The translations under genes and the position numbers were made by a program. Shown here one piece after another: positions 14,201 through 21,887 of a stretch of DNA of 28,045 nucleotides; the stretch's first letter is position 1, and the number at the start of each line of letters is the position of its first letter. The notes under the pieces are model-generated. The model did not search any database. It had not been told where the DNA came from and worked only from the letters and a program-made list of their open reading frames with translations. Origin of the DNA: a virus; the IMG/VR virus record IMGVR_UViG_3300036804_000340, positions 1 through 28,045 of that record; one strand, given 5' to 3'.

Positions 14201-14665
14201 ATGTCATCAAATTCAATCATTGGTGCAGGCGCGACTATTTCCTTTTCGGCACACAGCGCAAACACCTTTCAGCCATTTGCACAGATACAAACATTCACCA
14301 TCACTCCCCCAACTGTGAGTTCTGACGAGATTACCAATCTTAGCAGTCCGCTAGTTGGCACCGCAGTTGTGGTTGAGCGCAGACCGACAAAGATTGATCC
14401 GGGCAAGTTCAGCGCCACTGTTGTCTATGATCCAAGCGACACTTCATTAGCCAATGTACGCACATTCTTCAACGCCCAGACCATTGCGGACTTCAAGGTT
14501 CAGCTACCAAAGGGCGCATCCCAGTCATCGACTGGTGATCTATACCAGTTCACTGGCTTCTTCGAAACTTATCCTATGCCGAGCGGTCTCACGGTTGATA
14601 AGCACGTCGAAGCAACTGTCGGTGTGCAGCTAACTAGCACTTGGAGCTTTACAGCAGGCAGCTAA
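14201..14665 (+). CDS. Major tail tube protein, 154 aa
   Basis: The protein is almost entirely beta-strand in character and has the tube-protein pattern: G-A-G-A-T-I-S-F near the start, a conserved I-T-N-L-S-S region around residue 45, G-K-F-S-A-T-V-V-Y-D-P-S-D around 67-78, and a final amphipathic strand (V-E-A-T-V-G-V-Q-L-T-S-T-W-S-F). It would polymerise as hexameric rings around the tape measure. It stands alone between a TAAATA element and a terminator, which fits the need for many copies per virion. Confidence 0.88.
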   Translation: MSSNSIIGAGATISFSAHSANTFQPFAQIQTFTITPPTVSSDEITNLSSPLVGTAVVVERRPTKIDPGKFSATVVYDPSDTSLANVRTFFNAQTIADFKVQLPKGASQSSTGDLYQFTGFFETYPMPSGLTVDKHVEATVGVQLTSTWSFTAGS

Positions 14666-14693
14666 TTTGCCGAGTCAACAATAGTGTTTACGT

Positions 14694-14720
14694 AAAGGCA
14701 GGCTGCGTGCCTGCCTTTTT
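14694..14720 (+). terminator. Rho-independent terminator after the tail tube gene
   Basis: AAAGGCAGGC (14694-14703) pairs perfectly with GCCTGCCTTT (14709-14718). The loop is 5 nt and two further T follow. Confidence 0.9.
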
Positions 14721-14744
14721 CAGCTATTGCAACGAATGAGGACT

Positions 14745-15080
14745 ATGAAAAAGACAAATATAAGTACAAATCCATTGAAGAGCGAAGGTGTTGTCACAGT
14801 CAATGGAACGGAATACAAGATTGAGTTCAATATGCGCGGTCTGTCCGACGCAGAAGATGCAACAGGTCTATCGCTGATCACAGGGCTTTCACAAACACAA
14901 ATGCAGCAGCCACGAATCAAGCTCGTATGGGCATTGTTCTACGGACTGGCGAAGAAACATACGCCATCGCTGACATATGACGCCGTACAGGATTTGGTTA
15001 CTCCATTAAACCTGAAAGACATCTGGCAGCCGGTGATTGAGGTGTATTTGTCGGCTTGGCAAGCACCAAAAAACGAGTAG
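14745..15080 (+). CDS. Tail assembly chaperone, G-type (upstream frame), 111 aa
   Basis: The gene lies between the tail tube and the tape measure, where lambda G and T reside. It begins with a beta-rich segment (V-V-T-V-N-G-T-E-Y-K-I-E-F-N-M-R) followed by helices (L-V-W-A-L-F-Y-G-L-A-K-K), as in tail chaperones that coat the tape measure before tube polymerisation. The start is uncertain: ATG 14745 has GAGG only three bases upstream, while ATG 14736 has no ribosome site. Its last codons read CCA AAA AAC GAG TAG, and AAAAAAC is a slippery site, so a fraction of ribosomes should continue in the -1 frame. No TAAATA element precedes it; transcription may come by terminator read-through. Confidence 0.85.
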   Translation: MKKTNISTNPLKSEGVVTVNGTEYKIEFNMRGLSDAEDATGLSLITGLSQTQMQQPRIKLVWALFYGLAKKHTPSLTYDAVQDLVTPLNLKDIWQPVIEVYLSAWQAPKNE

Positions 15081-15475
15081 AGGGATCACACGATGAGTTG
15101 ATCCCACTCACGCGGGACGAGCTTTGGGAACACTATTTCCAGATTGCAACTGTTGACCTCGAAATGACTTACGAAGAGTTCTTGGATTCAACACCAAAGA
15201 GACTCGCAATCATGATGGAGCGGAAACAGCAGTTTATGCAACGCGATGGAAGGCTAACCGGAATACTCGCAGCAACAGTTGCGAATTTCAGTTTTGTCCG
15301 GCCGGAGAACAAATGGTTCACACCAAGTGATTTCATCGGTGGGTTACCAGAAGCACAACAGGAAGCGGAGCAGACGAACAGCACAGACAATTCACCAGAT
15401 GCTGTACGCGACAACTTCCAAAATGCATTCCGCCAGATGATGCAACCGCTTAAGGATGCAAAGATTCAGCTCTAG
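15056..15475 (+). CDS. Tail assembly chaperone, T-type extension made by -1 frameshift
   Basis: This open frame has no ATG of its own and no ribosome site. It overlaps the end of the G frame and is most likely made only as a G-T fusion, join(14745..15074,15074..15475), of about 243 residues. The frameshifted codons read K-K-R-V-E-G from the slippery site onward. The extension is helical and charged (W-E-H-Y-F-Q-I-A-T, then M-E-R-K-Q-Q-F-M-Q-R-D-G-R-L-T-G-I-L-A-A). In lambda the fusion protein binds the tape measure while the T part recruits tube subunits. It ends 13 bases before the tape measure start. Confidence 0.85.
   Translation: MASTKKRVEGSHDELIPLTRDELWEHYFQIATVDLEMTYEEFLDSTPKRLAIMMERKQQFMQRDGRLTGILAATVANFSFVRPENKWFTPSDFIGGLPEAQQEAEQTNSTDNSPDAVRDNFQNAFRQMMQPLKDAKIQL
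15068..15105 (+). other. Programmed -1 ribosomal frameshift signal
   Basis: The heptamer A-AAA-AAC at 15068-15074 is in the correct phase (G frame codons AAA AAC). A 7-nt spacer follows, then a stem of GGGATCA (15082-15088) with TGATCCC (15099-15105) and a 10-nt loop. The 0-frame stop TAG is at 15078-15080, within the spacer. This is the classic slippery site plus stimulatory stem arrangement of phage tail chaperones. Confidence 0.9.
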
Positions 15476-15488
15476 AGGTTTAGATTAG

Positions 15489-18038
15489 ATGCCGAGTAAT
15501 GAAGAAGTAAAAGAACTAGTCATAAAAGCGCGGCTTGACATTGCAGAACTACAGAAGGCAACACGCCAGATGGGTTCCGAAATGCAGAGAGCAAGCCGCG
15601 AGATGCAAGGCTCCATCAAGGAGTCGAACGCGTCCATCGCATTACTTGGCGATGTCATTGGTGTCCAACTGCCACGCCATCTGCGCACGTTCGTAAGCGA
15701 ACTGCCGGGTGTGAGCACTGTACTATCAGCAGCATTCAACAGTGTTGCTATCATCGCGCTTGTCGGTGTAGTTGTTGAGGCCGGAAAGAAGGTCGCAGAG
15801 TTCATTGAGAAGAATCGCGAAGCTGCCGAGAAGCTGAAGGCATCACAGGAAGAGTTCGGACTCACAGTTCAAAAGACATACAACAGCTATCAGGAGAAAC
15901 TGCTTGAAGCTGGTATCCGCGCTGATGAATTGCGTGAGGATCATCTTGGCGCATTGCACAAACAGCTTGAACTGATCAACATGCAGGGCTTCGATCAGCT
16001 TCAGGGTGCGTTCAAGTCACTGGAGTCGGCAGCAGACAAGACATTTGACAACATCAAGAACAACTGGTTGTCAGTTGTTACTGAGTTCTCGTTTGCCCAG
16101 GCATCAGGATTCAAGGGAACGCTTGGACGATTCGGCGCTGAATACTCCTCACTTCTCGCGCAGGGCAAAGGCGATGAAGCACAACAAAAGCTGAATGAGG
16201 TTCAACAGAGAGAAGAGCAGAATCGCGCCGATCTCATTGCCATTCGTGCAACGGGAATCCGTTCATATAATCATAGCGGTCTCGTTGATGCGCCGACAAA
16301 CTCCCTGCTACAACGTTTGAAGGCAAATGGGCTCACTGACTTCTCAGACGAGACCTTCAATGCGTCAACACAGACAACTCAGGCATTGGAAGCTCAACAG
16401 AACATTGCCGCATACCAGCGCAGTCTGACGTCAGCCAACAAGAGTAATGCTATCGGCTCCTTCAACAAGGACAGCGATAGCGAGTTGATGACCGCCCTTA
16501 AATCACAACTCTCAGATCTCGAGAGCAGCGGAGCCGTTATCAATGATGCTGACAAAGCTGCCTTTTGGCGCAGTATCTTGTCCAGTCTTGTGACGGACTC
16601 GCGGCTCCATCAGCAACTTCAGGATGCATACAACCAAGCCAATGCCACAGTCGTGCGCCAAATACAGGCGAGCACTACGCGATCTCGCGAGGCAGCTTGG
16701 ACAAACGTTGGCAAAACGCAAGATCAGCAAGCATTGGAGTTCTGGCAGCAATTTGGCGAGGTCGGTAAGGAAGCGCGCTCGGACCTTGCTGAGACGCTGG
16801 CAGCTATAAAGGGCTCCATCTCGACCGACAAAACTGGCATTGACTACAGCCTTCAGCGCGGCAATATATCACAGCAGGATGCAGCCATTGCGATTGCAGA
16901 CTTGCACGCCAAGGAATACAAAGACACACTCGACGCGCTCGACAAGGCACAGATGAACGGTGTTGATGTCACGAAACAGCGAACAGCCGTAGAAGCTGAA
17001 TATGCCAGACAGCAGTTGCAGGATTCACTAGCGACTGAATCAGCATTTGGCAAGATGTTTGATCACATCCGTCAGGGTGCGCAGAACGTGCAAGAGAAGA
17101 TTGCTGCCATCATGGAGCGCACATTGGACGGCATCAATGATCAGATTGTGGGTGCGGCATTTGGTGACAAGACGAACTTCAGCAAGGTGTTTGAGCAGTC
17201 CGAACGCTCACTTGCAAAGACTTCCCTCCAATGGCTTGAGGGATCACTGCTCGGCAAGGACAAGACAAAGACGCCACAGAAGACGTTTTCGGATGCAGTA
17301 GACAAGTTCGCAAAGACTGTTAGCGGGATCGGAAGCGGCACATCCGGTTCTGGGGGTTCAGGCGCTGGTGTCGGCTCAACTGCATCATCCATCGCGTCTC
17401 ACATCCCATTCGTCAGCGGTATCGAAGACAAGATCAAGAATTCAGGCGTTGGCCAGTGGCTGCAACAAAACGGCGGCAAGTATCTACCGGGCGCAATGAG
17501 CGCAGTCGGTGGATTGATGAGCATGTTTCAAGGCCCGCAACGCTTCAAAGGTGAAGGCAGTGGGGTTGCAAATGCCCTTGCACACGCTGGATATGGCCAG
17601 AACACTGCTTCACGCATTCTCGGTGGTTTGGGTGGCATTGCCAGCGGCATTGGCGGTGCGATGTTCGCTGGTGCCGGTGGACTACAAGGCTTGAATGATA
17701 GTGACGCAGCAGGATCACTGTTTGGCGGCAGACTGTTTGGCTCTGGTGGCATATTCGACAACCTACCAGGATTTGCATCCGGTGGAGATGTAGTCGGCGG
17801 CCGTCCAATCAAAGTTGGCGAGCTTGGACCGGAACTGTTTGTTCCACATAGCAGTGGCCGAATCGTTCCCAACAACCAGATCGGTGGTGGCGCACCAACA
17901 TACAACATCGACGCAAGGGGTACTGATCCAGCGTTGACCCAAGCGAATGTGGCACGTGCCATCGCTTCAAGCAATGCTCATGCGGTCAGTCAGGCGCAGG
18001 CCAGAATGATCGACAGGCAGCGTCGCGTCCCAAGATAA
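15489..18038 (+). CDS. Tape measure protein, 849 aa
   Basis: This is the longest helical protein in the module and follows the chaperones. Residues 1-60 are heptad-like (I-A-E-L-Q-K-A-T-R-Q-M-G-S-E-M-Q). A hydrophobic stretch occurs at about 77-100, long coiled-coil regions rich in Gln, Ala and Glu occupy 110-560, and a Gly/Ser-rich linker lies near 615-640. The C terminus has the common tape-measure signature G-E-L-G-P-E-L-F-V-P-H-S-S-G-R-I-V-P. Such proteins fix tail length and may cross the host envelope at DNA ejection. By the usual ratio of about 1.5 angstrom per residue, the tail would be roughly 125 nm (an inference). GAGG about 11 bases upstream is a weak ribosome site for ATG 15489. 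Confidence 0.93.
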   Translation: MPSNEEVKELVIKARLDIAELQKATRQMGSEMQRASREMQGSIKESNASIALLGDVIGVQLPRHLRTFVSELPGVSTVLSAAFNSVAIIALVGVVVEAGKKVAEFIEKNREAAEKLKASQEEFGLTVQKTYNSYQEKLLEAGIRADELREDHLGALHKQLELINMQGFDQLQGAFKSLESAADKTFDNIKNNWLSVVTEFSFAQASGFKGTLGRFGAEYSSLLAQGKGDEAQQKLNEVQQREEQNRADLIAIRATGIRSYNHSGLVDAPTNSLLQRLKANGLTDFSDETFNASTQTTQALEAQQNIAAYQRSLTSANKSNAIGSFNKDSDSELMTALKSQLSDLESSGAVINDADKAAFWRSILSSLVTDSRLHQQLQDAYNQANATVVRQIQASTTRSREAAWTNVGKTQDQQALEFWQQFGEVGKEARSDLAETLAAIKGSISTDKTGIDYSLQRGNISQQDAAIAIADLHAKEYKDTLDALDKAQMNGVDVTKQRTAVEAEYARQQLQDSLATESAFGKMFDHIRQGAQNVQEKIAAIMERTLDGINDQIVGAAFGDKTNFSKVFEQSERSLAKTSLQWLEGSLLGKDKTKTPQKTFSDAVDKFAKTVSGIGSGTSGSGGSGAGVGSTASSIASHIPFVSGIEDKIKNSGVGQWLQQNGGKYLPGAMSAVGGLMSMFQGPQRFKGEGSGVANALAHAGYGQNTASRILGGLGGIASGIGGAMFAGAGGLQGLNDSDAAGSLFGGRLFGSGGIFDNLPGFASGGDVVGGRPIKVGELGPELFVPHSSGRIVPNNQIGGGAPTYNIDARGTDPALTQANVARAIASSNAHAVSQAQARMIDRQRRVPR

Positions 18039-18054
18039 GAGCGCACCAAACGGC

Positions 18055-18060
18055 TAAATA
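18055..18060 (+). promoter_or_regulatory. TAAATA element, 5 nt before an ATG
   Basis: GCTAAATA is followed by ACGCT and ATG 18066. No Shine-Dalgarno is present. This is the third copy with an identical 5-nt gap. Confidence 0.5.
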
Positions 18061-18065
18061 ACGCT

Positions 18066-18458
18066 ATGGCATCAATTACGATAAGCAACATTTCTCTCAG
18101 CAGTTGGCAGGGCAACACATTCGGTGTGCAGCTTCGGATTTACACCAATGGGAACTTCACTGCGAATGGTGGGAACCTTCACCAAGCAACAATCCAATCA
18201 AATCCTGCGAGCCTCAGCACGTTTTTTGACGTTTACAACTGCACATATTCCTCAGGCTCACTGTTCGTTCCCGCCGTGACATTGGACTCGACAACCGACA
18301 GTCCAGACAATCCGTCGGCATCGTATTCCGCCGTCCTCTTTGACACAAACTCCGGAAAACAGATTCAGCAATTCGGAACCTACAACTCATTTCAACTCTC
18401 ACCCAGTCCGACAACGACGACATGGGGAAACATCTTTGCAGCGGGGTCAGACATTTAA
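18066..18458 (+). CDS. Small beta-rich tail-fibre-like protein, 130 aa
   Basis: The sequence is dominated by alternating hydrophobic and polar residues with many Ser, Thr and Asn, typical of beta-sandwich fibre modules. The segment Y-S-S-G-S-L-F-V-P-A-V-T-L-D-S-T-T-D-S-P is notable. No signal peptide or TM segment is seen. Its general plan (soluble beta module, Y-N-x-F region, T-T-W near the end) echoes the N-terminal part of the next protein, so the two may be related fibre pieces. The start lacks a ribosome site and lies 5 nt from TAAATA, suggesting a leaderless message. The tailspike-like gene begins two bases after its stop. Confidence 0.65.
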   Translation: MASITISNISLSSWQGNTFGVQLRIYTNGNFTANGGNLHQATIQSNPASLSTFFDVYNCTYSSGSLFVPAVTLDSTTDSPDNPSASYSAVLFDTNSGKQIQQFGTYNSFQLSPSPTTTTWGNIFAAGSDI

Positions 18459-18460
18459 GA

Positions 18461-21400
18461 ATGCTTCGTAAACTACTTTTTCTAGCCACACTATGTATTG
18501 CAGGCCTTGGTATTGCTAATGCACAAACTTCAGTCTCGGCATCATCTATTACCGATTCATTCGAACGGCCATTTTCGGGCAAGCTCTGCTTTGCACCAGT
18601 CGATGCAACAGGCGCAGCAACAGGTTTCCGCGTGGGCTCTGTACAGGTCATCAGCACTCCTGTTTGCGGTCTCGTTAGCAATGGCGTTCTTCAGACAGGT
18701 CTATCAGTGCAGCCAACACCAACAGGCATCTACTACCACATCACTGTCGCTAATCGCACCACAGGCGCTGTGATCCGTGACTACGGCATGACACAAGTGA
18801 CAGGTTCAAGTTGGACACTGGATTCGTATGATCCAAGCATGGCTGTTTTGCCTGTCACTGCCCTGAGTACAGGTACGACGACGATGCTGCCTCCGGGATC
18901 CGGAGCCTCCTGTACTGTTAGCGGCTCAGGCCCTGCATTACTCAACTGCTCAATTCCGCAAGGTGCGACTGGTGCGACAGGCCCTACTGGTCCTGCCGGA
19001 GGCATTACGAATGTCAATGGAGCAGTAGGCGCATTCGCAGTAAATGGTCCGGGTGCTAGTTGCTCAACAGTGAGCGGTACGTACACGTGTGCAGTTGGCT
19101 ATTCCGGCGTCACCGCTGACGGCTCAAATGGGATTAAAGTCGGGGGTGCCGTTGCTTCAAAACAAATCAGCAATACGTTCTATGTTGATCAGTACGCCAC
19201 AGGGGGCAGCGGCACTTCTGGCAGCGAGTGGACGAGTGCCAGCGGGTGCGGGGGCATTTACGAAGCGTGGCAACAGCTTCCCTCAAGCGGCGGCGTGCTC
19301 TATATGCGTCAAGGCTACTACCAAGTGACCAATTCATGCGCGAGTCACCCGCTACAGGGAAAGAGCTTCACGCTGAAGGCTGACGGCAGAGACAAAGTCT
19401 TTGTTGACGAATCCACTGTGACTGCCGGTACGGTTGCACTTCTTATCGAAGGCTCGATCACGTCAGGGGGAAGCTCCACTACGACATCGGGCGCAATCTC
19501 GCAGGGTTCAACGACCTTTGGAGTTGCAAGTGCTACGGGCATAGCTCAGGGTACGTGGTTGCAGATTCTAAGCACGACTCAAATATGGAATAACAACGAC
19601 GCCACCTTCTATAAGGGCGAGTTTCAGCGGGTACTCAGTATTTCTGGCACAACAATAACGCCGGAAGTACCACTGTGGGACAGCTACAACTCAAGCACGC
19701 CTGTAAACATTCTGTCGCCTGTCGTAGTGGATATTTCTGGCTTCACGATGCTCGGTAATTCCGGTGCGAGCAACGCAATGGGATGTCTGTGGCTCGCCTA
19801 CACCGCTGACTCATCGATTCACGATACGAGCACGCAGAATTGCAATGAACGCGGATGGAACGTCGCCCAGAGCGTGAATGTCAAATTCTTCAACAATACC
19901 GGACGCGAGTACTATCCTACTTCTCCTATTGGAACAAACTACGGCGTAGCGTTTTCTTTCGTATACAACGCCGAAGCATACGGCAACTCGATTGTGGCTG
20001 GCCGTCATGCGATAACGTTCGGTTCGGGTGCTGCCGGTGGTGTTAATCGCATCCTTGATGTGCATGACAATCCAGAACTGACAGCGGGAGCGAATACTGT
20101 GTGGGCTCTCGACACTCATGGCGATTCTGAACACTACAAGTTCCACGACAATCCAAAGGTCGCAGGCGGTATTGGCGTGGCTGGTCAATGGGGCGAGGTC
20201 TACAACAACAAGATCATGTTCAGCCAGAGTGCGAACAACTATCTGATCTGTTTTACCGATATGAAGACGTGGAACATGAACATCCACGACAATACGCTCC
20301 TTGTGAATAAGGCTATCTCTGGTGGCAACGGGATGATCACCAACAGTGCGTTTCCTTCATCTGACGGTGGTGGTGTACTTAAACTGTCAAATACTCGCAT
20401 TGAAGTGCCGAACGGCGTTGTACCAACAACAGCACCAATGGACTTTGTATTCAACCAGGCAGAACCAGCGGCGATTGATGAAATTGACATTGACGGCTCT
20501 TGGCTAGTGAACAACAATCCTGCATCGACTACAAGTACTACTCTCTACAATTGGGTTATAAACACTTCCACAACTGCCATCACTAAATTGGTTCTCAGGG
20601 ACAACAACATTCGACGCGGCTCGATGTTTGTCACGGTAAGTGGTACAGGCTCGATTGGTCGCATTTTGCTGGATCACAATACAATAACTCAAGCTCCCCA
20701 ATATGGCTTGCGCATAAGCATTGCCAACGGAACGACGCCACTTACGATTAAGGACAACGACATTTCATTGTCCAACCAAAACGGGTTGTACTTGGCAACG
20801 AACGGTGGCGCTATTCAACAGTCTGGAAATAGGTTTTACGACAATGGCCAAGATGCAACGCAAACCGCATCTCAACGTGTAGGAGAATTTGCCAGCGGTG
20901 TAGCGATGACGATTAATTCGCTTAACGATTCTTTCACCGATGACCAAGGCTCGCCCACGCAGCAGTACGGACAATATCTAAACACTGGATCGGGCGTCAC
21001 AATGACGCGCAGCAATCCGACCTTCGCGGGCAATGTAACTGCGATAGATTTCTTAGTGTCTGGTAGCGTCGTCTACGACGGGGCAACAAACAGAACTGGT
21101 AACACTGTTTCAAGCGGCACAGCGGCATGGACTGCTGGTACGCAACTCGCCGGTGACATTCGCTGGAACACAGCGCCGACTTCGACGGGACCAGCAGGCT
21201 GGATTTGCGTTACAGGCGGGACTCCTTGCGCATCAGTTGCACAGATGCCGTCTCTCGGACAGGCGGTCTCTTCGTTCACCGCTTCATGGACACCCAGCGC
21301 CGTTACAGCATCTACCTGTGCTGAACAGACCGAAACTGTTACTGGAGTCGTCACAGGTAAGGTGCTCAGTGTGACTCCTCCTGCATCTCCGGGTGCGCAC

Positions 21401-21511
21401 GTTTGGATCAGTGGTACGCGAGCTAGCGCTTCAAATACGGCTGCTGTCGCCTTCTGCGCAGACGCCACTGGTGGTACACCCCCAAGCGGAACTTGGCTCT
21501 TCCGGCAATGA
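18461..21511 (+). CDS. Large beta-helix tailspike-like protein with signal peptide, 1016 aa
   Basis: The N terminus MLRKLLFLATLCIAGLGIANAQ is a textbook Sec signal peptide with an Ala-Asn-Ala cleavage site. Next come a beta domain (about 25-150), a short collagen-like run (GATGATGPTGPAG, about 169-181), and a long right-handed beta-helix-like region (about 240-870). That region opens with the pectate-lyase-type entry A-W-Q-Q-L-P-S-S-G-G-V-L-Y-M-R-Q-G-Y-Y and has repeated H-D-N/D-N-N turns. The C-terminal 140 residues form a separate Cys-containing domain. Such helices in phages usually bind or cleave surface polysaccharide. A signal peptide is unexpected for a virion protein assembled in the cytoplasm. 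The ATG at 18461 is the natural start, since in-frame upstream sequence overlaps the previous gene. Confidence 0.8.
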   Translation: MLRKLLFLATLCIAGLGIANAQTSVSASSITDSFERPFSGKLCFAPVDATGAATGFRVGSVQVISTPVCGLVSNGVLQTGLSVQPTPTGIYYHITVANRTTGAVIRDYGMTQVTGSSWTLDSYDPSMAVLPVTALSTGTTTMLPPGSGASCTVSGSGPALLNCSIPQGATGATGPTGPAGGITNVNGAVGAFAVNGPGASCSTVSGTYTCAVGYSGVTADGSNGIKVGGAVASKQISNTFYVDQYATGGSGTSGSEWTSASGCGGIYEAWQQLPSSGGVLYMRQGYYQVTNSCASHPLQGKSFTLKADGRDKVFVDESTVTAGTVALLIEGSITSGGSSTTTSGAISQGSTTFGVASATGIAQGTWLQILSTTQIWNNNDATFYKGEFQRVLSISGTTITPEVPLWDSYNSSTPVNILSPVVVDISGFTMLGNSGASNAMGCLWLAYTADSSIHDTSTQNCNERGWNVAQSVNVKFFNNTGREYYPTSPIGTNYGVAFSFVYNAEAYGNSIVAGRHAITFGSGAAGGVNRILDVHDNPELTAGANTVWALDTHGDSEHYKFHDNPKVAGGIGVAGQWGEVYNNKIMFSQSANNYLICFTDMKTWNMNIHDNTLLVNKAISGGNGMITNSAFPSSDGGGVLKLSNTRIEVPNGVVPTTAPMDFVFNQAEPAAIDEIDIDGSWLVNNNPASTTSTTLYNWVINTSTTAITKLVLRDNNIRRGSMFVTVSGTGSIGRILLDHNTITQAPQYGLRISIANGTTPLTIKDNDISLSNQNGLYLATNGGAIQQSGNRFYDNGQDATQTASQRVGEFASGVAMTINSLNDSFTDDQGSPTQQYGQYLNTGSGVTMTRSNPTFAGNVTAIDFLVSGSVVYDGATNRTGNTVSSGTAAWTAGTQLAGDIRWNTAPTSTGPAGWICVTGGTPCASVAQMPSLGQAVSSFTASWTPSAVTASTCAEQTETVTGVVTGKVLSVTPPASPGAHVWISGTRASASNTAAVAFCADATGGTPPSGTWLFRQ

Positions 21512-21552
21512 CTTTGAGCTTTAAGTGGCGTGGGTCAGCTATTGGCCTCACG

Positions 21553-21747
21553 TTATGCGATGGATGGGCCGTAGTCTTCAACGGCCTTTAGATTATTCCA
21601 CTGCTGAAGAACAATCGCTTGTACGATGTAAGTCCGAATCATTTCCCACTGCTCTCTGGAAAAGCCGGATTCAATCAGTGCAGTCTCAGCGTGCTCCATT
21701 GCAGCCTCAGCCTTTCCGATTTCCACGTCTACGTTGATTGCAGCCAT
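21553..21747 (-). CDS. Small hypothetical protein on the opposite strand, 64 aa
   Basis: I do not recognise the family. It is acidic and helical: V-E-I-G-K-A-E-A-A-M-E-H-A-E-T-A-L-I-E-S-G, then W-E-M-I-R-T-Y-I-V-Q-A-I-V-L-Q-Q-W. The start ATG 21747 is supported by a strong ribosome site on the - strand (GGAGG, 6-7 bases upstream). The gene is reversed between the tailspike and the tip module, the sort of place where morons and small phage-defence or counter-defence genes are found. No promoter was clearly identified. The opposite-strand frame over the same bases has no ribosome site. Confidence 0.6.
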   Translation of the reverse strand: MAAINVDVEIGKAEAAMEHAETALIESGFSREQWEMIRTYIVQAIVLQQWNNLKAVEDYGPSIA

Positions 21748-21827
21748 GAGGGACCTCCAGCTTCAAGGATAAACAACTAAGGCGTCGGCAGCATCAACCG
21801 ACTAGTCAATAGCTAAACGAAACCACT

Positions 21828-21858
21828 GAGGCCGCTCTTCGGAGTGGCCTCTTCTCTT
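21828..21858 (+). terminator. Rho-independent terminator with TTCG loop
   Basis: GAGGCCGCTC (21828-21837) pairs with GAGTGGCCTC (21842-21851) around a TTCG tetraloop. It is followed by TTCTCTTT. It would stop + strand transcripts coming from the tailspike gene. Confidence 0.9.
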
Positions 21859-21871
21859 TGCGCACCTGGGC

Positions 21872-21877
21872 TAAATA
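21872..21877 (+). promoter_or_regulatory. TAAATA element for the tail tip genes
   Basis: GCTAAATAC lies about 14 bp after the terminator and 10 nt before ATG 21888. There is no Shine-Dalgarno in the gap, so a very short leader or leaderless start is likely. Confidence 0.5.
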
Positions 21878-21887
21878 CCAAACGACT

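Noticed and set aside
17528-17974. Long Pro-rich open frame on the - strand opposite the tape measure
   Set aside because: It mirrors the Gly/Ala-rich C terminus of the tape measure, has no ribosome site, and is a composition shadow.
19811-20287. Long - strand frame opposite the tailspike gene
   Set aside because: The composition is unusual for a protein and it fully overlaps a well-supported beta-helix gene. No start signals.
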